Below, one piece after another: positions 27,213-34,823 of a stretch of DNA of 64,000 bases (positions are counted from its first letter, which is position 1; each line of letters opens with the position of its first letter). The position numbers and the translations under genes are program-made. The notes under the pieces were generated by a model that was not told the DNA's origin, searched no databases, and worked only from the letters and a program-made list of their open reading frames with translations. The DNA is from Leisingera aquaemixtae (lineage in GTDB: Bacteria; Pseudomonadota; Alphaproteobacteria; Rhodobacterales; Rhodobacteraceae): contig NZ_CYSR01000020.1 in the NCBI RefSeq assembly GCF_001458395.1, positions 1-64,000 on the forward strand. Direction: 5' to 3'.

Positions 27213-28607
27213 CTATTCAGCGGCAGTGGCGGAGGGGTCTTCCATCGCTGCCAGTTCGCCCAGTGTCACGGGTTTTATCGGCGGCCGGATGCGGTAGTAC
27301 CCCGTCTCATCCGGGGTCTGCCCGTTGGCCTCAGCCAGCAGCGCAGTCACGGTCAGCCCGCAATAGCGGCCCTGGCACGGCCCCATACCCGCGCGCCCGA
27401 AGGCCTTGGCCTGGTTCGGGCCAAGACAGCCGAGTTTGGCAAAACTGCGGATGTCGCCCGCGGTGACCTCCTCGCAGCGGCAGACGATGGTGCTGTCGGC
27501 GGGCCGCAGGGCGCCACCATAGGGCGGATAGGCCGCATCCAGGAAGGGCCGCACGGCGGTTTCCCGGCTGCGGCGGCTGAACAGCGGCGCGGCCAAGCGG
27601 TCGCGCTCCGCCGCGGTGATCCGGCCCAGCTCCTCCGCCGCTTTCAGCGCCGCAATCCGCCCGGCATATTCAGCCGCCATGGCGCCGCTGATGCCTGCGC
27701 CGTCCCCGGCGATCAGGACACCGTCCTTGCCGGTCTCACCCCAGGGGCCGGTTTCGGGCACAAAGCACTGCTGCGCTTCGGACCAGACATGCGGCACATT
27801 GATCGAGCGCGCGGCCTGGGTGTTCGGCACCACCCCGTGGTGCAGCAGGACGGTATCGCACGCGATGCGGTGCGCCTGCCCCTTGCTGCGGAAGGTCACC
27901 GCCTCGGCCCGGGTGCTGCCCGCCACTGCAATGTCCGTTGCGCCGGTGTAGCGCGGCACGCCGGCGCGTTTGATCTCTGCCAGCATCTTCAGGCCCTTGG
28001 CCAGATAACGCCAGCCGCGCAGCGCGCCGGGCAGATGGCGGCTTGCGGCCATCGGGCTGCCGGCGGTCTGGGTTTCGACCAGCGCCAGCGGCGGCGTTCC
28101 GGCACGTACCATCTGCGCCGCGATCAGATAAAGCAGCGGCCCGCACCCGGCGAGCACGGCGCGGCGCGGCAGCACGCCGGATTGCTTGAGCAGGATCTGC
28201 GCGGCGCCTGCGGTCATCACGCCGGGCAGGGTCCAGCCGGGGAGCGGCATCGGGCGCTCCAGCGCGCCGGTGGCCAGGATCACCCGCGCGGCCTCCAGCT
28301 GCTCCCCGCGGCCATCGCGGATAAAGGAGATGCGGAATCCCTCCTCGATGGCCCAGACAACGGCGCCGGACAGATGCGTGATCCCCGAAGCGCCAAGATC
28401 CGCCGTCAGGCTTGCGCCGTGCAGATACTCCTGCCCCAGGATGGCGCCGCGCGGACCGCCTGCGCGGTCCACCTCGCGGTAAATCTGCCCGCCGGGGCGG
28501 TTTTGTTCGTCCAGCAGGGTGACGCTCAGACCCTGTTGGGCTGCCTCGGCAGCGGCGGCCATGCCGGCCGGGCCAGCACCGATGATGGCGAGGTCACAGT
28601 TCCGCAT
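27213..28607 (-). CDS. FAD/NAD(P) dehydrogenase subunit with BFD-like [2Fe-2S] domain (HcnB-like)
   Basis: A 464-residue flavoprotein: FAD-binding GAGPAGMAAAAEA at the N terminus, a second Rossmann segment near LAGCGPLLYLIAAQM, and a C-terminal bacterioferritin-associated-ferredoxin-like cluster with Cys in IVCRCEEV and GPCQGRYC. This architecture is shared by HcnB, opine oxidase subunit A and the large subunit of D-hydroxyproline dehydrogenase. With the 2Fe-2S protein and the DAO protein encoded upstream it makes a heterotrimeric dehydrogenase. Start 28607 has GGAGG seven bases upstream. Substrate not readable; an amino acid is inferred from context. Confidence 0.85.
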   Translation of the reverse strand: MRNCDLAIIGAGPAGMAAAAEAAQQGLSVTLLDEQNRPGGQIYREVDRAGGPRGAILGQEYLHGASLTADLGASGITHLSGAVVWAIEEGFRISFIRDGRGEQLEAARVILATGALERPMPLPGWTLPGVMTAGAAQILLKQSGVLPRRAVLAGCGPLLYLIAAQMVRAGTPPLALVETQTAGSPMAASRHLPGALRGWRYLAKGLKMLAEIKRAGVPRYTGATDIAVAGSTRAEAVTFRSKGQAHRIACDTVLLHHGVVPNTQAARSINVPHVWSEAQQCFVPETGPWGETGKDGVLIAGDGAGISGAMAAEYAGRIAALKAAEELGRITAAERDRLAAPLFSRRSRETAVRPFLDAAYPPYGGALRPADSTIVCRCEEVTAGDIRSFAKLGCLGPNQAKAFGRAGMGPCQGRYCGLTVTALLAEANGQTPDETGYYRIRPPIKPVTLGELAAMEDPSATAAE

Positions 28608-28905
28608 GATCTGCCTCCGCTTCATGCGGGCGGGCAATCCGCATGCCCTCCTCCACATCCAGCATGCAGGCCTGCTGCACGCGGCCGCCAACCTCCACCA
28701 GGCATTCGAAACAGGCGCCCATCATGCAGAACGGTGCCCGCGGCGCGCCGGAGACCGGCGTATGGCGGAACACCTGCACGCCAGCGGCCAGCAGCGCGGC
28801 GGCCAGGTTGGCGCCTGCTGGCAGGTCCAGCGGCTGGCCGTCGAACCAGACCCGCACGCGGGGGGCATCGCCTGCCAGCTCAAGAAACGGGGAATCGGTC
28901 TTCAC
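28594..28905 (-). CDS. (2Fe-2S)-binding small dehydrogenase subunit (HcnA-like)
   Basis: A 103-residue ferredoxin-like protein. Cluster Cys are visible in FCMMGACFECLV and, after a spacer, QQACML, matching the plant-type [2Fe-2S] pattern. GTG 28905 has GGAGG seven bases upstream and gives the usual length; the frame open further upstream lies inside the neighbouring oxidoreductase gene. It overlaps that gene by 26 bp and the next gene by 14 bp, so all three are co-translated. It passes electrons between the two flavin subunits. Confidence 0.85.
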   Translation of the reverse strand: MKTDSPFLELAGDAPRVRVWFDGQPLDLPAGANLAAALLAAGVQVFRHTPVSGAPRAPFCMMGACFECLVEVGGRVQQACMLDVEEGMRIARPHEAEADHAEL

Positions 28906-29980
28906 TGAACACCTCCAGATCAGGGGCGGCTGCGGTGCCTTCCAGCCAGTCGGGCAGGAACAGCGCATGGGCCGCGGCCAAAGTGATGCCGCTGTGGCAG
29001 GTGACAAGGTAGGCGCCCGGCATCTCGGGGCTTTCCTGGTAGATCGGCAGCCCGTCGGGCGACAGGATGCGCAGCGCGCCCCAGCTGCGCACCAGCTGCG
29101 CGCGGGCCAGTGCCGGGTAGGCCGCGATCGCCTCGGCGGCGAGGCCCGACAGGCCCGGCTGCGTCACGCTGTCGTCCAGCCCCACCTCCTCGTTGGTGGC
29201 GCCGATCTGGATGCCGCCCTCGTCCACCTGGCGGGCAATCAGCGAGGGGCGGTTGATCAGTTTCGGCAGCTTCTCGGTGATCAGCACCTGGCCGCGCTGC
29301 GGCCGCACCGGCGCCTTGAAGCCCAGCTTGGGGCCCAGCTCCATCGCGCCAAGACCGGCGGACAGCACGACCTTGGCGGCCGTGACCGTGGTGCCATCGC
29401 TGCACTGGACCTTGAACGCATCCGGCTTGGAGACCCCAGTGACGGTCTTGCCGTTCAGAACCGTGCCGCCCAGCCGCCGCACGTCGTCGGCCAGCGAGAC
29501 CAGCAAGCGCAGCGGGTTTGCGTGGCCGTCCTGGTGATGCAGGATCGCGCCTGCCACCTTGGGGCCGATATGCGGCTCTTCGCGGCTTAGGGCATTGCGG
29601 CCCAGCACTTCATAAGGGTAGTTGCCGCCCAGCTTGTCCTTCAGCGCATCATACTGCGCGACGGTGGCATAGAGTGTTTCTTCGGAAAAATGCAGGTCAT
29701 AGCCGCCGTTCTGCTGCAGCCCGACGGAGCGGCCGGTGCCGTCTTCCAGCTCGGCGGCAAATCCGGCCCAAGCCGCGGCGGACTGCTGGCTCCAGCTGGC
29801 ATAGCGCGGCTGCTTCATGCCCTTGGACTGGACCCAGACCAGGCCGAAATTGCCGCGGCTGGCGCGGAACGATCCGTCATCGCCGTCCAGCACCGTGACG
29901 CGCTTGCCGCGCCTGAGCAGCCCCCAGGCCACCGACAGGCCGACAACGCCGCCGCCGATCACTGCATAATCTGCTTCCAT
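28880..29980 (-). CDS. FAD-dependent D-amino-acid-dehydrogenase-like subunit (HcnC/DadA-like)
   Basis: A 366-residue DAO-family flavoprotein with the FAD motif VIGGGVVGLSVAWGL at the very N terminus and a late GAYLVTCHSGITLAAAHALFL segment that closes the flavin site. It is the catalytic beta-type subunit of a three-part dehydrogenase with the two following genes. HcnABC, opine oxidases and D-hydroxyproline dehydrogenases share this layout. Its operon with a TRAP importer and RidA favours oxidation of an imported amino acid over cyanogenesis. Confidence 0.85.
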   Translation of the reverse strand: MEADYAVIGGGVVGLSVAWGLLRRGKRVTVLDGDDGSFRASRGNFGLVWVQSKGMKQPRYASWSQQSAAAWAGFAAELEDGTGRSVGLQQNGGYDLHFSEETLYATVAQYDALKDKLGGNYPYEVLGRNALSREEPHIGPKVAGAILHHQDGHANPLRLLVSLADDVRRLGGTVLNGKTVTGVSKPDAFKVQCSDGTTVTAAKVVLSAGLGAMELGPKLGFKAPVRPQRGQVLITEKLPKLINRPSLIARQVDEGGIQIGATNEEVGLDDSVTQPGLSGLAAEAIAAYPALARAQLVRSWGALRILSPDGLPIYQESPEMPGAYLVTCHSGITLAAAHALFLPDWLEGTAAAPDLEVFSEDRFPVS

Positions 29981-30049
29981 CCTGCCGTATCTCCGGGGTT
30001 GGCTGCGGTTGCGGGGCGGCGCGCGGCCGCCCCGGTCTGTCCTGCGGGA

Positions 30050-31042
30050 TTACTTGCCGATCTGGTCAAGAATGCCTTGGCCCCACTCGGCGCCAACGTC
30101 TTCCAGAACCACCGGCCAGACATCGTTGCGCACCTTGGCAGCCATCGCCGCCAGTTCGTCGTCGCTCAGCTCGACCACTTTGGCGCCCAGGTCATCGGCC
30201 AGACGCTGCTCCCAATCGCCCTGTTCTTTTTCGGCAACGGTCCAGCGCTGCGCCTCGAAGTCTGCCGCGGCGGCTTTCAGCGCCTCCTGATCTTCGGCGT
30301 CCAGCTCAGCCAGCGAGCCGTTGGAGATGATCATGTACCAGACCTCGAAATGGGTGTTGGCGGGCACGTAGGTCTTGGTCACATCGCGGAACGAGGCATA
30401 GTAGCCTTCGGCGCCGGAGCCGATCACACCGTCAACCACACCAGTCTGGATCGCGGTGAAAGCTTCAGAGAACGGGATCGGCGACGGGATGTAGCCAAGC
30501 GCTTCGCCGGTCAGCTGGAAGCTCTTGATGCCGGGCACCCGCACCTTGATGCCGTTGGATTGCGACGGGTCGCCCGGGTTGACGGCGTCGGTGTTCAGCG
30601 CGATGCCCCCGAAATACACCGGGTAGGCCGCCAGCATGGTGATGTCCTGCTTGGCGTAAAGATCTGCCATCACGTTGCGGACCGGGCCGTCGGGGCCGTA
30701 GATCGCGCGCGCCTCGGCCCAGGTGTTGGCCAGGTAGGGGAAGGAGCTGATCTGCATCCGGCGGTCCGCCGCGGCTGCCGCAGGCTGGGTCGCCATGTCG
30801 ATGGCGCCGACGCTGACGCGTTCCTGCACGGTGGTGTAATCGCCAAGCGCAGACGCCGGGAAGATGTTGATCGAGACGTCGCCGCCGGTGGCCTCATCCA
30901 CCTGGGCTGCAAAGGCGCGCAACTCCTTGTCGATGGTGGTGTCCTGCGGGCGCACGTGGCTCATCTTGAGATCCGCGGCCTGGGCGAGGCCCGCCAGCGA
31001 CATCAGGGCAGCGGCGGCGGTGCCGGTCAGAAAGTGTTTCAT
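30050..31042 (-). CDS. dctP: TRAP transporter substrate-binding protein (DctP) 1
   Basis: A 330-residue DctP-family periplasmic protein with signal peptide (residues 1-22, ending AQA). It contains the family Arg-bearing segment GIKVRVPGIKSFQLTGEALG (carboxylate clamp) and FTAIQTGVVDGVIGSG. It captures a carboxylate for the DctQM membrane part encoded just upstream in the same operon. Start 31042 has a strong AAGGAGG site; the longer frame overlaps dctM. The ligand may be the substrate of the downstream dehydrogenase. Confidence 0.9.
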   Translation of the reverse strand: MKHFLTGTAAAALMSLAGLAQAADLKMSHVRPQDTTIDKELRAFAAQVDEATGGDVSINIFPASALGDYTTVQERVSVGAIDMATQPAAAAADRRMQISSFPYLANTWAEARAIYGPDGPVRNVMADLYAKQDITMLAAYPVYFGGIALNTDAVNPGDPSQSNGIKVRVPGIKSFQLTGEALGYIPSPIPFSEAFTAIQTGVVDGVIGSGAEGYYASFRDVTKTYVPANTHFEVWYMIISNGSLAELDAEDQEALKAAAADFEAQRWTVAEKEQGDWEQRLADDLGAKVVELSDDELAAMAAKVRNDVWPVVLEDVGAEWGQGILDQIGK

Positions 31043-31074
31043 GGGTAGTCTCCTCCTTAAGGTGTCAGGTGTGT

Positions 31075-32373
31075 TCAGTAGCCGAAGAAACGCGGCAGAA
31101 AGAGCGACAGGTCGGGCCACAGAGAGGTCAGGAAGACCACCGGCACATAGCCTGTCAGGATCAGGATCATCGCGGGCGGGATCACTTTGGTGACCTTCAC
31201 ATTGCCGATCCGCGCGCCAAGGTAGAGGATCGAGGCGTATGGCGGAGTGACGCCGCCCATCGCGGTGTTGACGCCCATGATCGCGGCGAACTGCACCGGG
31301 GTGACCCCGATCGCCTGCATCAGCGGCAGCAACAGCGGCGCGATCAGGATGATGGCGGTGACGTCGTTCACGACCATGCCGACCAGGAACAGCAGGATGT
31401 TGATGAAGATCAGCAGCAGCACCTTGTTTTCGGTGATCTCGAAGATCGCGCTGACCATCTTTTGCGGGATCGCCTCATAGACGAACATCTGGCTCAGAAT
31501 CATCGAGAACAGGATCATCACCATGATCGCGCCCACCGCCGTGGCGGCTTCCTTGCCGGCCTCCAGGAAGCTGTTCCACTTGAGGCCCTTGTAGATGAAG
31601 AAGCCGACCGGCAGCGCATAGATCACCGACAGCGCGGCGGCTTCGGTCGGGGTCATGATGCCGCCGTAGATGCCGCCCAGGATGATCACTGGCATCAAGA
31701 GCGCCGGGGTGGCGTTGAAGCCCTTCTTTGCCACATCGCCCGCCAGCTCCGAGAAGCTGGGCGTGTCATCCAGCACCAGGTCGAACTTGCGGCTCATCCA
31801 CAGGTTCATGGCCGAGAAGTTGAACATGATCAGCAGGCCCGGCCCCAGGGTCGCCAGGAAACAGGCCAGGATCGACGTGTCGGTCACCCAGCCATAGACG
31901 ATCATGGTCACAGACGGCGGGATCAGCAGGCCCAGGATGGACGAATTCGCAATCAGCGCGGTGGCGTATTCCCGCGGGTAGCCGCGCTTTTCCATCTCGG
32001 GGATCAGCAGCGGGCCGATGGCGGCGATGCCTGTCAGCCCAGAGCCGGAGATCGCGCCGATGATGGCGCAGCTGACTGCCGCCACAACACCCAGGCCGCC
32101 GCGGATATGGCCGATGAAGGCATTGACGAAGTTCAGAAGCGAGGCTGCAATACCGCTGGCCGACATGATGGTGCCGGCCAGCACAAACAGCGGAATGGCC
32201 AGCAGCACCGGGTTGCCCAGCTGCTGGGATCCCCACAGCATCATGCCCTTCATGGTCACATCGCCCAGGAAATACATAATCATCAGGGCGGCGCCAAAGC
32301 AGTAGGGCAGCGGCACGCCTAGGGTCAGGGTCAGCACCAGAACGGCAATGGCAAGGAGTGCGATTTCAATCAT
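31075..32373 (-). CDS. dctM: TRAP transporter large permease (DctM) 1
   Basis: A 432-residue membrane protein with about twelve spans, typical DctM length, carrying SCAIIGAISGSGLTGIAAIGPLLIPEM and ANSSILGLLIPPSVTMIVYG. These re-entrant-hairpin segments carry the Na+ and substrate route. Start ATG 32373 overlaps the DctQ stop (ATGA). Confidence 0.92.
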   Translation of the reverse strand: MIEIALLAIAVLVLTLTLGVPLPYCFGAALMIMYFLGDVTMKGMMLWGSQQLGNPVLLAIPLFVLAGTIMSASGIAASLLNFVNAFIGHIRGGLGVVAAVSCAIIGAISGSGLTGIAAIGPLLIPEMEKRGYPREYATALIANSSILGLLIPPSVTMIVYGWVTDTSILACFLATLGPGLLIMFNFSAMNLWMSRKFDLVLDDTPSFSELAGDVAKKGFNATPALLMPVIILGGIYGGIMTPTEAAALSVIYALPVGFFIYKGLKWNSFLEAGKEAATAVGAIMVMILFSMILSQMFVYEAIPQKMVSAIFEITENKVLLLIFINILLFLVGMVVNDVTAIILIAPLLLPLMQAIGVTPVQFAAIMGVNTAMGGVTPPYASILYLGARIGNVKVTKVIPPAMILILTGYVPVVFLTSLWPDLSLFLPRFFGY

Positions 32374-32840
32374 TTTGCGGCTCCCGCGCGCAGGGCGTTG
32401 ATATGGCGGAGCAGGTGCACCGCGGTGTAGAGCATCATCAGCCCCAGCCCGGCCACGAGCGCCACTTCGGAATAGAATGTCGGCAGGTAGAGCGTCGGGC
32501 TCTCTTTCCAGACCCGCCAGGCGTACTGGGTGTATTCCCAGGCCCAGCTCAGCAGCCACAGGCCGACGGTCAGGCTGATGATTTCGCCGATGATCGCCAG
32601 AACGGTGTGGCCGCGCTCTGTCTTGATGGCGATTTCCAGCACGTTGGCGCGGATGTGGGTGTCCTCGCGCGAGGCGTTCACGGCACCCAGGATATACAGC
32701 CAGATGGTCGGGTAGAGCATGGTCTCCTCCAGCCCCATCACCGGGATCTGCAGCAGGTACCGGGTGACCACCTGTACAAACTGGCCCAGGGCCACCAGAC
32801 AGATCAGCCCCGTCAGCAAGTATTTTGTGAATGTATCCAT
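32370..32840 (-). CDS. dctQ: TRAP transporter small permease (DctQ) 1
   Basis: A 156-residue four-span membrane protein with the DctQ features YLLQIPVMGLEETMLYPTIWLYILGAV and a conserved HIRANVLE segment. It scaffolds the large permease. It is the first gene of the minus-strand operon dctQ-dctM-dctP-dehydrogenase-ridA, divergent from the LysR gene. Confidence 0.9.
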   Translation of the reverse strand: MDTFTKYLLTGLICLVALGQFVQVVTRYLLQIPVMGLEETMLYPTIWLYILGAVNASREDTHIRANVLEIAIKTERGHTVLAIIGEIISLTVGLWLLSWAWEYTQYAWRVWKESPTLYLPTFYSEVALVAGLGLMMLYTAVHLLRHINALRAGAAK

Positions 32841-32928
32841 CGGTCCTCCTTCCGGTGTCCCCTCACCGGGTTTGGCGGATTTGGCTGGACAAAGGGCATA
32901 AGATCAATTTGAAAATATCTCTGACTCC

Positions 32929-32943
32929 ATCAATTTCCTTGAT
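32929..32943. promoter_or_regulatory. ATCAA-N5-TTGAT inverted repeat, putative LysR operator
   Basis: A perfect 5-bp inverted repeat (32929-32933 and 32939-32943) sits ten bases before the LysR start in the region shared with the divergent TRAP operon. It fits the T-N11-A form of LysR boxes. Its position over the LysR start suggests autoregulation. Confidence 0.45.
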
Positions 32944-32952
32944 ACCCATGCC

Positions 32953-33885
32953 ATGAACTTCTCGATCCGCCAGATCTTCACCTTCCGCGAGGTCATGCGC
33001 AGCGGCTCCATTTCCCAGGCCGCGCGCACCGTCGGGCGCACCCAGCCCGCTGTCAGCACCATGATTTCCACGCTGGAGGGGGAACTGGGCTTCAGCCTGT
33101 TTGTCCGCGAGCAAGGCAAGCTGATCCCAACCCCGGAGGCCCGTTTCTTTCTGGAGGAATGCGAGGCCGTGCTGGAGCGCATCGAGCGGATCGAGCGCAC
33201 GGTGAGCAAGATCCGCAGCCACGAGGCCGGCAAGCTGCGGGTCGCCTGCCACCCGGCGGCAGCCGGGCTGTTCATGCCGAGGATTTTAACGGATTTTCTG
33301 CAAGGCAAGGATGATCTGGAGGTCTCGCTGATCATGCGGTCGTCGGATGTGATCGAGGATTTGATCGCCTCGCAGCAGTTCGACATCGGCTTTGCCGAAA
33401 CCCCGGAGCCGCGCCCGTCCATCAAGCAGACGGACTTCGACCTGGAAAGCGTCTGCATCGTCCCGGAAAGCGATCCGCTGGCCGCGGCCGAACAGATCAC
33501 GCCGCAGGATCTGGACGGGGCACCGATGGCGGTGCTGTTTGAAAAGCACCCCATGACGGTCCGGACCGAGGCCGCGTTCCAGCGCAGCGGCTGCCGGTTC
33601 CGCAAGCGGCTGGAGTTGCGCACCTGGGCCCCCGGCCTGCAGTTTGTGGCGGCGGGCATGTGTTACATGATCTGCGACATGATCACCGCCTATGGCTGTT
33701 TGCAGCAGCGCCAGACAACCGCAGGGCTGGCGATTCGCCGGTTCACGCCGCGAATCAGTTCCAGCGTCTCGATTCTCACCCCCGGCTACGCCACCCCGTC
33801 CCTGACGTCCGAGGCCTTCACGGCGCGGCTGTGCGCCGCAATCGGGCATATGCAGGCGGAAATCGAAGCCAGTCTCAGCCTGTGA
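32953..33885 (+). CDS. LysR-family transcriptional regulator
   Basis: A 310-residue LysR protein: winged HTH in residues 1-65 (FREVMRSGSISQAARTVGRTQPAVSTMI) and a periplasmic-binding-protein-like effector domain after residue 90. It is transcribed divergently from the TRAP-dehydrogenase operon and is its most likely regulator. The co-inducer is probably the transported substrate. No strong ribosome site precedes the ATG. Confidence 0.88.
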   Translation: MNFSIRQIFTFREVMRSGSISQAARTVGRTQPAVSTMISTLEGELGFSLFVREQGKLIPTPEARFFLEECEAVLERIERIERTVSKIRSHEAGKLRVACHPAAAGLFMPRILTDFLQGKDDLEVSLIMRSSDVIEDLIASQQFDIGFAETPEPRPSIKQTDFDLESVCIVPESDPLAAAEQITPQDLDGAPMAVLFEKHPMTVRTEAAFQRSGCRFRKRLELRTWAPGLQFVAAGMCYMICDMITAYGCLQQRQTTAGLAIRRFTPRISSSVSILTPGYATPSLTSEAFTARLCAAIGHMQAEIEASLSL

Positions 33886-34009
33886 TCGCGGCCCCGGCCC
33901 CGGAAAAGCCACGAAAATGCTGCGGCACGGCGTAATTTTGTTTCTTTTGACTCCAATGCCTTAACCCGGTCTGCCCCTGCGGAAACCTGCAACTGCGGCA
34001 CTTGGCGCG

Positions 34010-34035
34010 GGAACCTTTGCGGACTCCGGCGCGTT
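34010..34035 (+). promoter_or_regulatory. EcfG-type promoter upstream of the 82-residue protein
   Basis: GGAAC at 34010-34014, 17-bp spacer, CGTT at 34032-34035, ending 32 bp before ATG 34068. Exact consensus of the general-stress sigma factor. Confidence 0.68.
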
Positions 34036-34067
34036 GACCGGCTGACGAAACCCGAAAGGACAGTACG

Positions 34068-34316
34068 ATGAAACCTTCCTATATCTTCGCCGCCATCGCC
34101 GGCATTCTTGTGCTGGTTTTTGCTGTTTACATGGTCGACATCGACCAGACCGAAGAAACCCGCCTGCCTGACGTCGATGTCAAAATTGAGGGCGGCCAGC
34201 TGCCCGAGTTCGAAGCCGAAGTCGGCGACATCGAGACCGGTACCAAGGACGTGACCGTGACCGTTCCGACCGTCGACATTCAGAGCCCGGAAGAAGACGC
34301 CAAGGAAGACGGCTAA
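34068..34316 (+). CDS. Small membrane-anchored acidic protein
   Basis: An 82-residue protein I do not recognise. Residues about 4-23 form one hydrophobic span, followed by a strongly acidic tail rich in Asp, Glu, Val and Thr with beta-type periodicity (LPDVDVKIEGG, TKDVTVTVPTVDIQ). It is probably inserted N-in with the tail outside the cytosol. It stands alone between an EcfG-type promoter and a strong terminator, so it is a monocistronic stress gene. AAAGGAC precedes the ATG. Confidence 0.75.
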   Translation: MKPSYIFAAIAGILVLVFAVYMVDIDQTEETRLPDVDVKIEGGQLPEFEAEVGDIETGTKDVTVTVPTVDIQSPEEDAKEDG

Positions 34317-34335
34317 TCCGCGCACTACAGGACGG

Positions 34336-34371
34336 AAAAAAAGCGCAGCGCACGCCGCTGCGCTTTTTTTT
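34336..34371 (+). terminator. Rho-independent terminator of the small acidic protein gene
   Basis: A 9-bp stem (AGCGCAGCG at 34342-34350 with CGCTGCGCT at 34356-34364), extended by A-T pairs, is followed by a run of eight T. The matching A run upstream makes it usable from either strand. Confidence 0.9.
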
Positions 34372-34497
34372 GCGCCCTGGTGCGGCCTGCATCGGGCTGC
34401 ACGGCCCCCGCGGAATGCGGGCGGTCAGGGCCAGACCGCCTGGCACCGCCGCTGGGACCGCAAAAACCCCTGCAAACCAGCCCTGTCGAATAAATTT

Positions 34498-34522
34498 GGA
34501 ACAATCGCCGGCTGCACGCGTT
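34498..34522 (+). promoter_or_regulatory. EcfG-type promoter upstream of the PLDc_N-like gene
   Basis: GGAAC at 34498-34502, 16-bp spacer, CGTT at 34519-34522, 31 bp before ATG 34554. Exact consensus. Confidence 0.68.
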
Positions 34523-34553
34523 GGGCCATCAGAGCATCATTAGGGGATACACA

Positions 34554-34739
34554 ATGGAATATGGACTGATTGGCCTTCTGGTCCTTGCTGCCGACATCTA
34601 CGCAATTATTCAGGTTCTGGGGTCCGGGGCCTCAACCGCTGCCAAGATCGTCTGGGTGCTTGTCATCCTTGTCTTGCCGGTGCTGGGCTTCATCGCCTGG
34701 CTTGTCGCAGGGCCGCGCTCCTCTGCTGCAAAAATCTGA
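34554..34739 (+). CDS. Small two-span membrane protein (PLDc_N-like)
   Basis: A 61-residue protein with two hydrophobic helices, about 4-22 and 31-52, joined by a short loop (GSGASTAAKIVWVLVILVLPVLGFIAW). The pattern matches the phospholipase-D nuclease N-terminal domain, a two-helix membrane module often found alone as a short stress protein. No catalytic domain is attached. An AGGGGA ribosome site precedes ATG 34554, an EcfG-type promoter lies 31 bp upstream and a strong terminator follows. Confidence 0.75.
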   Translation: MEYGLIGLLVLAADIYAIIQVLGSGASTAAKIVWVLVILVLPVLGFIAWLVAGPRSSAAKI

Positions 34740-34761
34740 TCTTGCCGCATACGGCATGTCC

Positions 34762-34793
34762 CGGCCCGGCTGTTCACAGCCGGGCCGTTTCCG
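34762..34793 (+). terminator. Rho-independent terminator of the PLDc_N-like gene
   Basis: A perfect 11-bp GC-rich stem (34762-34772 with 34777-34787), TTCA loop, followed by TTTCCGTTT. It also separates this gene from the convergent MscS gene. Confidence 0.8.
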
Positions 34794-34823
34794 TTTGCGC
34801 GGCAGCGCCGCCTCGCGGCCCTG

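Noticed and set aside
28594-29980. Hydrogen cyanide synthase hcnABC
   Set aside because: Subunit architecture fits, but the same architecture is used by opine and hydroxyproline dehydrogenases, and the TRAP importer and RidA in the operon favour amino acid catabolism.
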